Source of the DNA: Phymorhynchus buccinoides
Taxonomy: Eukaryota; Mollusca; Gastropoda; Neogastropoda; Raphitomidae
NCBI GenBank assembly: GCA_017654935.2
Contig: CM065704.1
Coordinates: 16,450,568-16,514,567 of the forward strand
Direction: 5' to 3'
DNA: 64,000 nucleotides
Numbering within the stretch: position 1 is the stretch's first letter; each line of letters begins with the position of its first letter. The position numbers were made by a program, and so were the translations under genes. Under the pieces are notes generated by a model. That model had not been told where the DNA came from. It did not search any database and worked only from the letters and a program-made list of their open reading frames with translations. Shown one piece after another: positions 22,550 through 35,059 of this stretch.

Positions 22550-22690
22550 AAATAGAACGTTGCGTGCAAGCATCAAGTTTATTTTACTTTCTAATGATTC
22601 ATTATTTGTTTGCCTTTAATGTTCTTGTCATCAATGTAAAGCGCACAGAGCTCATGTGAGAAAGAAATTCCCATTATTATTATCATTACC
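22550..22690 (+). mobile_element. LINE 3' tail fragment
   Basis: TGTAAAGCGCACAGAGCTC followed by ATTATTATTATCATTA is a retroelement 3' terminus. A similar tail lies at 32970-33035. No coding part is identified. Confidence 0.45.
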
Positions 22691-23219
22691 TATAGTATTA
22701 CTTCTTCTTTTCTTTCTTTTTTTGGGGGGAGAGGGGGGTAATTATTGGTAAGTATTACCAGCGTTAGCCTTCCACACACAAAGGCAATTTGTATTTTTGT
22801 TTCCGGATGAAAAGTCAACATTGAAGTGATCAGATTGTTTTATGGTTATCGAAAGCCTTCACTACAAACGGTGGAAGCAGTGGAATCAAGTTTCAACAGT
22901 TTGTATCAATATAAACGTTTCTTTTTTTTTATGACTAATGTTGCATAGCCTAAGAGACTCAGACAGAGTGCTTAGTGTGTCTTTCTTTTTTGTCTACTTT
23001 TAATTAAAGGAGAAAGCTGATAGATTTGTACACCTAACCACCTAACAGTTTTAATAACAGTCACCATAGTTTGCCAAAGAGAAAGAATCAAAGTTTTAGG
23101 TGGTTCCAATGTAGATACATTCAAAATACCCCCCCCCCCCTTCCCTTCCCGCCCCCCCCTTCCCTTCCCCTAACCCCCACTCTCCCCCGGAAAAAAGTTT
23201 TTACTCATCCCTTTAATTT

Positions 23220-23226
23220 TTCAGGG

Positions 23227-23280
<54 letters not shown>
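23220..23280. repeat. (AC)n microsatellite
   Basis: About 54 bp of pure AC. Confidence 0.95.
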
Positions 23281-23689
23281 TCTGAACCAACAGAACCAAA
23301 AAGAGAAAGGAAATATGGAAAAACACAAATAGATTTCTAAACATACTTAAAACGTTGTTGTTTCGCTTTCCTTTGTATATCAAATATGGGCACACAGGCA
23401 CACCAAAACAGACAAGCGTCGTCAAGATCAACTTAGCGTAAAGAAAAAACAAATCTGCTGGCTTCAGTTCTCTTTCAGTATTAAGTAAATATCATATACA
23501 AAAGACAGGTGAATGAAATCAACAATGTTCTCAAGTTGTTCTATCATAAATGAGTGTAACACGAAGCCTAAAAACTGAGGAAATACAACAAAAACCCTCA
23601 CAAGTTAAGAAGATAAACAAACGCTTTAAACTTGCACATTGCTCAAATGACTTTTATCACTGGTTGACATACACCTGCAGTCGGAGCCA

Positions 23690-24010
23690 ACAGTAGCATG
23701 AGAGCTGTACAACAAATGATTTTTTACAGTAATGGAAAATCATGGTACAGCTTAGTCTTTTGTGGAAGACTGACTCTCAAACATAGGGCTTGGCACTGTC
23801 TCTAGCGCTGGCGCCAAAGAGATGAGTTGACCTTTGAGGACCTTCCCAAACACCAGCTGTCCTCAAATCCCTTTGGATGAGTGGGGATGTATCCTGGGCA
23901 AGACATCTCTGCTATAAACAAATTCTAGCCCAGCCGGCCGGAATAGCATTTGCCCCCTCTGCTATCTGGCAGTCATGGTGGGAAACAACTGACTGGCATA
24001 CATACAAACT
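23690..24010 (-). repeat. Dispersed SINE-like repeat, copy 1
   Basis: Shares many blocks with 51480-51745, for example CTGGGC-A-ATCTC-CTGTAAACAAATT-TAGCCCAG and CCCCTCTGCT-CTGGCAGTCA. About 300 bp, non-coding. A tRNA-type head is not evident. Confidence 0.55.
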
Positions 24011-24170
24011 TGCACTAAGCTGAAATCCCAATAGGTGTTTTTTTTTTAATGAAAACTACCCTATAGACTTGCAGTTTCACAATTGAATTCTCTTATCTCA
24101 AAAAGTTACTAGTCACAACAAAAATGAACTACAAAAGTAGAAGTACCTTAAAAACTTGCACAGGACTTAA

Positions 24171-24507
24171 TCTTATAATAAAAAGCCAAGAGTGCGTGCG
24201 TGCGTGCGTGCGTGCGTGTGTGTGTGTGTCTGTCTGAAACACAAAACAGGCCTTATAACTCCGCCGTTTTTCGACCGAATCGCTTCAAATTTGCTGGCAA
24301 CGGCAACCGAGGCGGCCGTGTCATTTGCGCGATTCGGCAAGTGCGCGAATCGCGCGCGAGCGTCGCTGTTTCTCTCGGAGGAGGAGGAGGGGAGGGCGAG
24401 CAACGCTCGCGCGCTGCTCGCTCGCTCTCTCTCTTTGCCTTTGTCCGTCTGTCTCTCTCTCTGTGTGTCTCATGTCTCTATGTCTCTCTCTCTGTATGTC
24501 TCTCTCT

Positions 24508-24552
<45 letters not shown>

Positions 24553-24694
24553 TGTCTGTCTCTCTCTCTCTCTCTCTAATAACATAATATTTTGCGGACC
24601 CGGCGAAACCGGTACTCATCATTACCGGTTCTTGGCAGTACCGGTACTAGGCGTTACCGGTTCTGGGATTTGCCAGTGCAATGCGTTGCGCTAG
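24171..24694 (+). mobile_element. Helitron-like non-autonomous element
   Basis: The 5' end TCTTATAATAAAAAGCC is followed by a GTGCGTGCG run and a CCTTATAACTCCGCC block. The 3' end has a short hairpin (GCAA-TGCG-TTGC) and CTAG. The insertion lies between A and T, as expected for Helitrons, and no target duplication is seen. The interior is GC-rich then (CT)n-rich, with no Rep/helicase. Confidence 0.55.
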
Positions 24695-25080
24695 TAATAA
24701 TAATAATAATAGTAATAATGATCATTTCTATAGTGCCTAATCTCCCGTGGGGGCTCTAGGTGCTTCACATATTCATCCCCAGTTATTTCTACCCCAGTAG
24801 TTAGGGATCTGTTTGTTCTGTCTTTGTCTTTTTGGTTGGGGCTTGGGCATTTGCTTATGGAGTGTCTAGGGTCGGCTTGTTCCCAGCTTGCTGGGGGTGA
24901 ACGTAGAAATTAGTAGCTGCCGGCAGCTCCCTGTAGTTTTCCCCTTCCCAGCCCAGAACTTTTTTAAATTCTGTTTCCTTCACTTGATTTTTCCTATTGA
25001 TTCTAAGCCAATCTGATAGTTTGTATGTGTATTCACTTTCTCTTCCTACCTCTCTCTTCTGATTCTTTTTGTATGGTCAC
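24695..25080. other. LINE/SINE tail and unassigned sequence
   Basis: 24695-24780 (TAATAATAATAATAATAG then GGTGCTTCACAT) looks like a reversed retroelement tail. Nothing else is supported up to 25080. Confidence 0.3.
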
Positions 25081-25130
25081 CCCCTAAAGTGTGTACAAAT
25101 ACTTATACATAAAGAAGTTGGTAACCACCA

Positions 25131-25190
25131 CAGAAGAAAAAGAAGAAGAAGAAGAAGAAGAAGAAGAAGAAGAAGACGAAGACGAAGAAG

Positions 25191-25220
<30 letters not shown>
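25131..25220. repeat. (GAA)n microsatellite
   Basis: About 90 bp of GAA with a few GAC units. Confidence 0.95.
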
Positions 25221-25221
<1 letters not shown>

Positions 25222-25239
25222 CTCTCGTGTTCAATACTG

Positions 25240-25730
25240 GCAGCAACAACAAAATACTGGACTGGAGAAGGGGAAAGCGAGATACTCGTACCACCAAGGA
25301 TTACGAAAACTTGTACCACCCAGGGATCCAAAGCAGAATACCACCAAAGGACTGTAGACAAAGGCAGGACACCATTCCAGAGGTACAGAACACCACCCCA
25401 GGGGTTTAAAACAGAATATACCACTTCAAGGTTACAACTAATAAAAGATACCACCTCGGGGGTACAAAAAAGGAATAACCCAGGGGTACGAAAATAGAAC
25501 ATACCACCTCAAAGGTACAAAACAAAACGAACATACAACCTCAATTACAAAACCAGAATACCACACCTCAAGGGTACAAAAAAGAAATGAGTACCAGTGA
25601 TACCACCCTAGGGGTACAAAAATGGAATTCAACCAAACGACCAATGGCAATGGACAACAAAAACACAGTACAAAACAGACCACCACCGAATGGCAAAGAG
25701 TACCAGTACCACCAAAAGGGCTCCAGAAAC
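25240..25730. repeat. Degenerate repeat 3' of T1
   Basis: A motif ACCACC-(5-15 nt)-GGGGTACAAAA recurs more than ten times with irregular spacing of about 25-50 bp. It lies directly 3' of T1 in gene sense, parallel to the arrays after T2, T3, T4 and T6. I could not show that it derives from the T1 coding tail. Confidence 0.6.
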
Positions 25731-25733
25731 GGT

Positions 25734-26101
25734 TCAAACAACATGCTGAGAAGGCGCCACCTCTTGGCCAAAGTCTGCACTGGGCATCACCGGTTGCTGC
25801 GGTTTCCAAGAGTTCACCACGGCATGGTATTCGGGGAAACACGAGCCTTTCTTGCAGAAGCCAGGCTGGGCGGGGCAGCCCACGCAGAAGAAGCGGCTCT
25901 TTTTCAGGGACCCCTTGTGCTTACACACCACGCAGGGCTTCTGGGGCCAGGGGGTCCTGCCTGTCCTGGGGATGGTTCGCAGGTAGTGGCCCGCCTCCTC
26001 CAACTCGCTTAGCAAGGGCACGGTCTGTTGGGCGCCTGCCGACCACGAACTTGGAGGCAGCGTCGGAATGTTGGAGGGCGGGGTGAGGGTGGCATAGCAA
26101 C
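25734..26101 (-). CDS. Terminal exon T1: piggyBac-like cysteine-rich finger
   Basis: The acceptor CTGTCTTGCCACCACAG ends at 26102. Phase 1, 2 nt plus 122 codons with stop. A Pro/Ser linker leads to HYLRTIPRTGRTPWPQKPC and the finger C-x2-C-x12-C-x2-C-x6-C-x4-C-x4-H (CVVC, CVGC, CKKGSCFPEYH). The spacing is identical to T2-T4. The lead-in H-Y-x3-IP and the cluster are those of the piggyBac transposase C-terminal domain. It is the terminal exon nearest to exon B, about 24.7 kb downstream of it. The tail (FGQEVAPSQHVV) is unique. Likely gives a DNA-binding isoform; sequence specificity cannot be read from here. Confidence 0.75.
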
Positions 26102-26162
26102 CTGTGGTGGCAAGACAGGAAAGGCAAGGTCTGGTCAGCACGCACCATCCACAGCTAGAGCC

Positions 26163-26379
26163 CAGGGCTCCCAGGGACCCCCATTTGAGGGTCTATGAAG
26201 CACTAAAATTCTAAAGGACCCTCTAAAAGAATGTGCAGGGGGTCCATTGGATGCACTAGAAAAAACTTTTTAGCATTCACAATGCCACTGGGACTCTCTA
26301 TCCCACCTCTAGGACCCTCTGTACTGTAAGTGAAGGAGTCCCTGGGACCCCTTGTTTTGCGGAACGATTGGGAGCCCTG
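26163..26379. mobile_element. hAT-like MITE, CAGGGCTCCCA termini
   Basis: Starts CAGGGCTCCCAGGGACCC and ends GGGAGCCCTG. AGAGCC flanks both sides (6 bp). About 217 bp, no ORF. Other copies: 44928, 53149 and 59604. Confidence 0.7.
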
Positions 26380-26823
26380 AGAGCCCAAAAAAAATCACAA
26401 TATTAACAACCTTCCTCAAGTCTTTATTTTTTAGAGCGGAACTGCTTAGCATAATGTCAATATTATAAAAAAAATTCTGACAAACAGTATTTAAGAATCC
26501 ATTTGACAATGACAGCTTTATCTTTATCGCCAGTAGTAGCAAATTATCACAGTGAGACTAAGACTGAATTCGACAAGTGAACAGAAAACTTTGCCTCGAG
26601 TCCATATCAGTCACTTAAAGCAATTAAAACTGAACAGCCATTAACATTTTAGAATAACACCAGGAAGTTCTCGATCTTGTTCTCATCCAAAAAGCAGATG
26701 CAGTGGCTGTGTTTTAAAAAAATTACAAAACCACAAACATGGCTTGGGATTTCAAGTGGTCCACATAACCCATCATCACTTTTTTTTTATTTAGGTTAAA
26801 GCACTCCAATGTCTGTATACACA

Positions 26824-27019
<196 letters not shown>

Positions 27020-27351
27020 TATCCATCTGCCAATACGGTCAAAGAACACTTACAACATTTCTTAAAACATGCCCCATGCTGTACAGCAGCTGCCAAGTTC
27101 TAAGGACATCAGTTAAGATTTCCAAGTTTTCTCAAAGTCAAAGTCTAGTCCTGAGACCTAAGCAAGAGAGACAGTAAAGAGTTAAGACAGAAGACTGGTG
27201 TTTGGTAAAAGTGTTGACAACAGTCACACTCTGATAAGACATACGCAATGTTAACCATGAGCAGATTGTCATAACAACATACAGTATTTATATGGCACAA
27301 AATCTTGATAGAAATCAAATCTAAGGGGGCAAACAGGGCATTTCAGCCATA

Positions 27352-27353
<2 letters not shown>

Positions 27354-27382
<29 letters not shown>
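27354..27382. repeat. Poly(A) tract
   Basis: About 25 consecutive A residues, with no obvious retroelement attached. Confidence 0.8.
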
Positions 27383-27384
<2 letters not shown>

Positions 27385-27542
27385 TAGCAAAACTGGAAAC
27401 AGTAGAACCCTTCTGCAAAGCTACAACGCTATCCTTCGGAGGGCTTCTCAATCTCAAAAGGTAAAAGTAAAACACTGAAGAGCCAATGAACAACCGAGCA
27501 AACTTGTGGCAAAGTTTATTGCAATCTAGTATGCGAAGCGAA

Positions 27543-27910
27543 CCATGAGCAGGAGTTGCAACTCTGAGCGAGACCATCCGGGCTCGGAGATGGAGGTGGT
27601 TAGGACATGTCTGCCGCATGTCACCGGTGGACTCACTACCCGGAGTGGTTGGACACCACAAGGGAAAAGAAACCGAGGGTGGCCAAAAGAAACCTCGAGA
27701 AGGACGATCGGAAAAGAGCTGAGAGGCAAAGGACTATCTCTGGCAACAGCAGCCCCCAACGTAGCAGCAGACAGTCAGGTGGAGATCCCTTGCTGAGGGG
27801 CAAAGGACTATCTCTGGCAACAGCAGCCCCCAACGTAGCAACAGACAGTCAGGTGGAGATCCCTTGCCGTCGCCTCAAGCGCCAGACGGCACAGAGAGAA
27901 TGAGTGAGTG
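27543..27910 (+). mobile_element. 5'-truncated LINE with 12-bp target duplication
   Basis: ATGCGAAGCGAA at 27531-27542 is repeated at 27911-27922. Between them lies the C-terminal end of an ORF2 (PQGKRNRG-PKET-RRTIGKEL and SLATAAPNVAADSQ, typical of non-LTR elements). The element ends in a (TGAG)n tail. A 74-bp internal tandem duplication (starts 27719 and 27793) and frame changes show decay. Confidence 0.85.
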
Positions 27911-27922
27911 ATGCGAAGCGAA

Positions 27923-28343
27923 AGGCTTTATACTTTAAAGGCACGACAGGGATATAAAAAGGAGGGAGGCGAGCAAAAAGCGGCAGTTTTCGTCACACAC
28001 TGCGAGCAAACCCTTCTTTTTCTCCTCTTGCTGGTAGATGCATTTGTCTAAAAATAGCCACCCGATTCTAGGAATCGGGTGCTGCGGCTTTAACCCAACA
28101 GCCAAAGAGGGACAGACAGACCAACACAGACAGAGACAGAACAGACACAGACAGGATCTTGGTAGACAGGGCACCAAAGGGAAAATGAAGACAAACAAAA
28201 CAGAGAACGTGGGAATACGAATTTGCAAGGAATCATGTAATCTTGAGAAAAATAGTTCAGTCTGCCTACACTCACAAGTGAGATTTGAATACAGTGAGTA
28301 AGCCTTAGTAAAAGTACAATAAGTCCAAGAACCATAATATCAA

Positions 28344-28377
<34 letters not shown>

Positions 28378-29193
28378 ACGTGCACACACGTGCGAGTGTG
28401 TGCACATTTTGTACATGTGCACATTTGTGCATGTGCAGTGTGCGCACTTGTGCGTGTGCAGTGGGCGTATGCATGTGCCTCTGTAGGAAGGTGGGTGGGT
28501 GCGTGTGTGCATGCATGCGCACTTGCACTTGCAAATGGCACATTCACACTCCATGATACATTAAAAGCCTTAGTTCCATTTCCAACGTATGTATTCAACA
28601 AGTCTCCAACTTGAGAGGATACACCTTCCCTACTATCTACCTTCTGGATCTGACAACAAGGCACGAAACAATTGTCTGTTATCACAATCCCTTTTGGGTG
28701 TTGTGGGTGTTTTATATAGAAGCTTGTTTCAAATTCCTTTTTAAGAGTTTACAAGGATTTTAAATAAGCCTTTTTGCTTGGAAAATAGTGAAAAACCTAT
28801 AATAATGGAGCCCACAACATGCTTGCATTCATTCTGATAGATCGGTGATCTGAACAAAACACTTACAATCGAAACAAGAGCAGCACAACACGTGAGTGGT
28901 CTGATGTAAACAAGTACTATTTGAAGTTATTTGTAAGCGAAAATGAACAGTTTTTAAGTTTGCCAGCATTTTGTTCTGGGAGACTTACAGTTTCGTCAAA
29001 ATAGTATAGTTGGTGATGCTTGCTTCTGTATAATGGGGGGATAGGAAAGGGGGCTAATAAAAGACCAAGTGGAGGCAGAAATGTTGCAGTAACAAAACGG
29101 AATTGACATTTCCCATTGGAATCAACAGCACTTAGCACACGTGAAGGTAAAACCCAGTGGCCAATGGCAACGAAAAGGTTGTCATTTGGTCAA

Positions 29194-29263
<70 letters not shown>

Positions 29264-29530
29264 TTCCTTCCTCATCAGTCACACAAAAGTCACATGCAAA
29301 TAAATCTTTAAAAATGGGTGGCACACCCATGGCTGTGACGTGTTCTCCATGTGGGAGCAACCCGAATTTCACAGAGCCACCTCTGTGACTATAAAGTACC
29401 AAATACCAAATAGCAGCTAAGACTAATTAATGAATACATGCAAAGAGTTTTCCCACCTCCTGAGGTAAGAGATGTTACCAAAAAGCCTAAATATACAAAG
29501 AGCTCACAGTTTGCAGCTGCCTGAAGCCGG
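27923..29530. other. Non-coding intron sequence with microsatellites
   Basis: Contains (GT)n at 28345-28376 with a mixed GT/GCAC extension to about 28515 and (AC)n at 29199-29262. A short palindrome CGATTCTAGGAATCG lies at 28060-28077. No supported exon. Confidence 0.5.
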
Positions 29531-29539
29531 TTTTTTTTT

Positions 29540-30505
29540 ACTCCCACCCTTTCACCTACACTACAGGTGGGGATCATTGTGAACTCACTCACTATCTGAT
29601 GTTACCATACTTAACACTTCCCACCTTCCACCTTCACTACAGGTAGGGATTATTGTGAACTCGCTCACTGTCTACTGTTACCATACTTAACACTTCCCAC
29701 CTTCCACCTTTCACCTACACTACAGGTGGGGATCATTGTGAACTCACTCACTATCTGATGTTACCATACTTAACACTTCCCACCTTCCACCTTCACTACA
29801 GGTAGGGATTCATTGTGAACTCGCTCACTGTCTACTGTTGCCATACTTAACACTTCCCACCTTCCACCTTCACTACAGGTAGGGATTCATTGTGAACTCG
29901 CTCACTGTCTACTGTTACCATACTTAACACTTCCCACCTTCCACCTTCACTACAGGTAGGGATCATTGTGAACTCGCTCACTGTCTACTGTTACCATACT
30001 TAACACTTCCCACCTTCCACCTTCACTACAGGTGGGGATCATTGTGAACTCACTCACTATCTGATGTTACCATACTTAACACTTCCCACCTTCCACCTTC
30101 ACTACAGGTAGGGATTCATTGTGAACTCACTCACTGCCTACTGTTACCATACTTAACACTTCCTACCTTCCACCTTTTCACCTTCACTACAGGCGGGGGG
30201 ATCAGGGAACTCACTCACTGTCTACTGTTACCATACTTAACACTTCCTACCTTCCACCTTTTCACCTTCACTACAGGCGGGGGGATCAGGGAACTCACTC
30301 ACTGTCTACTGTTACCATATTTAACACTTCCTACCTTCCACCTTTTCACCTTCACTACAGGCGGGGGGATCAGGGAACTCACTCACTGTCTACTGTTACC
30401 ATATTTAACACTTCCTACCTTCCACCTTTTCACCTTCACTACAGGCGGGGGGATCAGGGAACTCACTCACTGTCTACTGTTACCATACTTAACACTTCCA
30501 ACTTT
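29540..30505. repeat. Tandem array, about 75-86-bp unit, 12 copies
   Basis: TTACCATACTTAACACTTCC recurs from 29603 to 30478 with CTTCACTACAGGT between. The later copies contain GGCGGGGGGATCAGGG and are longer. Non-coding. Confidence 0.9.
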
Positions 30506-30608
30506 CCACCTTCAAGGTGCGAAGTGAGAAAGTTGGCTTCATTCTTTGCAAGGTTGGTAGGCTGTGCAGTTATCACTCTTTGTGACATTTAGGCTTTTTG
30601 ATGTTACT

Positions 30609-32312
30609 TATATATGACTCTGTGCCAAAAGGTGAGCACGGAGAGGGTCAGGTACTTACATTCTCAATAAATTGTCACATAACCTTCTGACTGTTGTGCT
30701 TATGTTATAAACATATAGACAAATGTCTGAAAAGACACTAGAGACAATATCAGCTTTATAAGATCAGTAGTTATTTAGTTATGTGACAATGAATGTCAAA
30801 TCAGCCCCAAAATCTGGTCTTCAAAAGTGGACATTGCAAATAGTCATGATTTCAACAAGTGCTAGAACACACAAACTCCAGTAAAATTACTTGAAATTTG
30901 GACAGGTTATGCAAAAGTACCTCATTAGTAAATGCTAAAGATTGTAACATTCAAAAATGAAAGTTCTGTTAGTTATTAGACTTAAACCAATGTTGATGAC
31001 AAACATCATTTTTGATGTAATCATTTAACCAAAATCAAACTTCCCAACAATTTTCACTTATATAAATCCAAAATACATGAAAATGTCATGCTTTGTTGGA
31101 GCAGATATTACTTTATCATAGGAGTATAAAATGTTCTTACAAAATATATTATTTTAAATAATATTGCACTTTCTCTTAAAGGTTCTGACTTAGATGTAAC
31201 ACTTGACATCCGTCATACCTAAGTTATAATGCTCAATAAAATCCTCAAGATATATATTTTTAACTTGCTCTCTTTTATTTTACAATTAAACTGTCATATA
31301 AAGTTGACCCCTACCCTTATTTAACACCAGCATGTTCATTTCTTTCTTCTGCACTAATCCAAATGTTCAATGTAATCATTTTACTGGACTTGATGTTCGT
31401 CATCAAGAACATGTTAATTATCAAATTTAGCTGGTTTTATTGGTCTAACCATCTAATAAACAAATGAACACCACTTCAGTGGGTTTAGTAATTAATTTAG
31501 AGCACTTTGCAGCCTTCATAGAAAGATAAATGAAAAAATAGTGCTTAATGAAAATTATTAATGTAACTATGATGTTCGTCATACATGTCCTATGGTGTAA
31601 ATAGTGAATTATGATAAATAATTCAATAGTTTAAAAAAAACACCTTTATTCATGCAAGTTATTATTTTCTTTAAAGCATTCTGCTTACTGTAGTTGACAA
31701 AAATACAGTTATTCATAGACATTTTGGCCAGAAACTGGAAAATAAATGATTTAGGTAACTTTGATGTTCGTCATACATTTTTCACACATTGTGTAATAAA
31801 ACAAAAACAATGGCATGAATCAATTAACAGTTTGGTAGAAAATATTCAGTTAACTTGTAATTGGTTTTTTTATGGCATCTTAAGTACTTAAAGACAGAAT
31901 TAGTGTATTTGATACAACTTTCAAATGTAAAGTGATGACGAAGGTCATTTGTTACCGCAACAGACCCATAATAATCATCATACTAACAGCAAATTTCAAC
32001 AGGAAATGTCACAGACTAATAGCAAACAATGAAAACAACTTAACACAACATGATTTGCTGGAGCTATGAGAAAATACTGTGACATAACACCATGGTTGTG
32101 ATGTAATCATTGATGTTCGTCATCAGGTGGGGGACACCACATTATCACTATTTTCTCAGAAATCGGTTGAAAAATTGTCCTGCCACTTTGCACATGTTTT
32201 GCCTCATTTATATCCTTTCTAAATATGCATGTATTTAAATGGTATTAATAGTTTCATTTTTTACCCTCTATGTCCACTTTTCATGCCCACCTTTTGGCAC
32301 AGAGTCATATAC
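30609..32312. mobile_element. 1.7-kb non-autonomous TIR element
   Basis: The left end TATATGACTCTGTGCCAAAA then GGTG is matched by the right end CACCTTTTGGCACAGAGTC then ATATA. Flanks GATGTTACT and GATGTTGGT agree at 7 of 9 positions, suggesting a 9-bp target duplication. The interior is AT-rich and non-coding and contains a palindrome-like TGATGTTCGTCAT motif at regular intervals. The termini share the ATGA..C..T..CAAAAGGTGA pattern with the 9.46-kb element. Confidence 0.8.
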
Positions 32313-33420
32313 GATGTTGGTTTTTTATCAGCACTGCAAACGTTAAGGTCAATATCAACCTGTGTTTGAAAGCAAAGTATGTTTTCCTTTCTATGAAGTA
32401 TTGTCTGCTTTTGTGGTGCTCATAACAACTTACTTGTCATTACCAGATTCACATGCGCGTGAACAGCACCGGTGCAAAAAGAAAACGCTCTCCAAAATCC
32501 ATCCTTAGCAAATTTAAAGTCGTTAATGTTCTGACTAAAAGATTTTATGTAAAATGGGATTTGAAACTAAATTTGTATCAATAATGTATTAATCACAGCA
32601 TAGTAGTTAATTTCAAGTGTGTATGTGAATCATATTACATGTATATTGTTTATGTATGATCCTATTAAAAATGCTTTATATAGTTATTATGTTTTAACAT
32701 GCAAGATTTAACTATCTCCAAATGTGTAGTCTATTGTAAGTTTGTAAATCATGTTATCTTACGTTTTCATGTGTGCTATTATGAAGTGTATATTATATGC
32801 CTATTATGTTTTAGTAAGTCTTAATCTGTTGTTATCTTATGAATGTGTTGTCGGTTGTGGTATGTGGACCATGTTATCTTGTATTTTCTTATCACGTGTA
32901 TGCTATGATAATTCGTTATTTGTTATTTTCTGATTTTACTTCATGTCTGATGTTCTATTTATATTTCAATTTGTAAAGCGCACAGAGCATGCTCACAGTG
33001 TGGATTGTTAGCGCTATAGCAAATAAAATTATTATTAAGTGGTAAATAACACACCTCTTTCTAATTCACTGCAACTGCAAGTCAATGTTCAGCACTCATG
33101 TTCACAGCCACCACGATCACCACCCCCACCCCTAAAGTCCGTGACATATTCAATATATCATGCCATATCATGCACACACACAAACAAACATGTCATCCCA
33201 CACAAATAAAATAATGCACAAGATCCATCATGAAATGATAAGTTTTTATTTGACCAAAACAAATCAATCCAAAGGAATCTTTCTTTTTTTTTAAATATTA
33301 AAACTAATATAAATACAGGAACCAAAACTTGAACAAATGTGGTAGCGGTGCATGATAAAATCAGACACAGTAATAAACTTATTCTAAAGAGAATATATTC
33401 TCTAGATACTATAAAATGTC
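32313..33420. other. Intronic stretch; LINE-type tail at 32965-33040
   Basis: TTTGTAAAGCGCACAGAGC and GCGCTATAGCAAATAAAATT then ATTATT near 32970-33035 form a retroelement 3' end. The rest is AT-rich with no supported feature. Confidence 0.4.
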
Positions 33421-33861
33421 AGTGTGTGTGTGTGTGTGTGCGTGCGTGCGTGCATGTGTCTGTCTGTCCAGGCCGCGGGTGGAAGGAATACCTTCCCTCC
33501 CTGGCAAGGTAACATGCTAATAACTTGCTAAGTGCAGCAAGCCTGCGCAGCGTTCGAATAGTATGTCGTAACACAGTGATAGACTTGGTGATCTAGACAT
33601 ACCTTTCAAAAACAAAAACCCGAAAACAGAACTTGAATACCTTTCCAAGTTTGTTTTCTTTTTATTTTATGAAGATTTAAACCATAAAGTTTGACATTAA
33701 AGGTCAGTTTCTGAGTTAAACTGCATAAAACCCTGGGAAGACCATAGACTCGCGTCAGCTCCAGGCCACACAGTCAAACACTCCGGGAAACAAACAAAAA
33801 TCCTGCAGGCAAGCTACAAAAAATATCCCATTGTGTTGAACTGTATAGTCTACAGGAACAT

Positions 33862-33990
33862 TTTCAATGATGGATTTACCACCGGTAAGACACATTTTCA
33901 ATGATGGATTTACCACCGGCAAGACACATTTTCAATGATGGATTTACCACCGGCAAGACACATTTTCAGTTATGGATTTACCACTGTTCA
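33862..33990. repeat. Tandem repeat, about 36-bp unit, four copies
   Basis: CATTTTCAATGATGGATTTA then CCACCGG-AAGACA repeats four times, the last one diverged. Confidence 0.85.
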
Positions 33991-33994
33991 TAAC

Positions 33995-35055
33995 TTTCTG
34001 TGAAGCTTAGGATGCATTTTTTAGGCTTCGCTTTTTGTTTATTACAGCACAGTGAACATAGAAACTGTCGTTCAAACTCAGCATGAATATTTTGAATATG
34101 TGTGTGTACAATACTGTGGGTAAAAACGACAATCAGAACTTTGCTTTTTGGAATTTAGTGTGAGGACTTCAGTTGTTGAGTAATCAATAAAGAAAAAAGC
34201 AGCTGATTACCGTGTTTGTCAAAAATATACTGTTGTGTATGTGATTTTCTCCAGCCCTACCACAGCTCTTTCCAGTTTTATAACAAAACAAGCTTTAACA
34301 CTAAAACCTTCAACAACAACAAACATCCAAATCAAAATTCTTTAACTTTCTCGCTTCTTTATAGATCTGTTTCGGAAACAACAAAACTGACATGACTCAC
34401 AGTGATGATTTACTTGGTTCTACAGTCAAAGATCTGCTTAGACTTATTGTGTCAACATCATTTTCAGGAAATGTTACAAACACACATTTGTTGTTGTCAT
34501 TGTACCCTGGATTAAAGACTCCAGGGATCATCCCAACAGCCGAAGCACTTGAACACTATGGTACAAATGCACCAGCTAGGGATGAGAACATTACGTGTGT
34601 TACCGTTTTTTTTATTACCCCGCCATGTGGGAAGCCACACTCCGACTTTGGAGGAGTACACACATTTAACTCACTGGAGTCATGATGGCAGACGTCTGCC
34701 GTCAGTAAGTCTCTGTTTAGGTCATGACAGCAGACGACTGCCGTTGGAATTTCAGATTTTTTAACACACACATGTAGCGTTATTCAAGGGAGCTTACTGG
34801 TGAAAGTCAAAGCACACTCCTTTATGCATGGATTCCTTCCCTTAGACCATGTTTGATAGCCATTTGGGCCTGATTTTAGCCAGTTTCATGGAGTCACTAA
34901 GCAACAGCTGTGTTCCTACATCATCAAATTGGTGGCTAAAACAAATTAGGAAATTGCTTCGAGTACTCTACTGTGTGTTTTACTTTTACACAATATGAGA
35001 AATCATGCCAACTGTGTGTGGCATGTTATTTAGTAAACTTGTGCCTTTCTTTTGC
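33995..35055. other. Gene-free intron sequence
   Basis: One plus-strand ORF (34392-34685, 97 codons) has no recognisable domain, no convincing splice context and atypical composition. I do not call it a gene. Confidence 0.3.
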
Positions 35056-35059
35056 AAAG

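Noticed and set aside
22231..22659. Cys/Val and His/Thr-rich ORFs in the TG tract
   Set aside because: Microsatellite translation.
34392..34685. 97-codon plus-strand ORF
   Set aside because: No recognisable domain, no flanking splice sites in a consistent phase, lies in repeat-rich intron.
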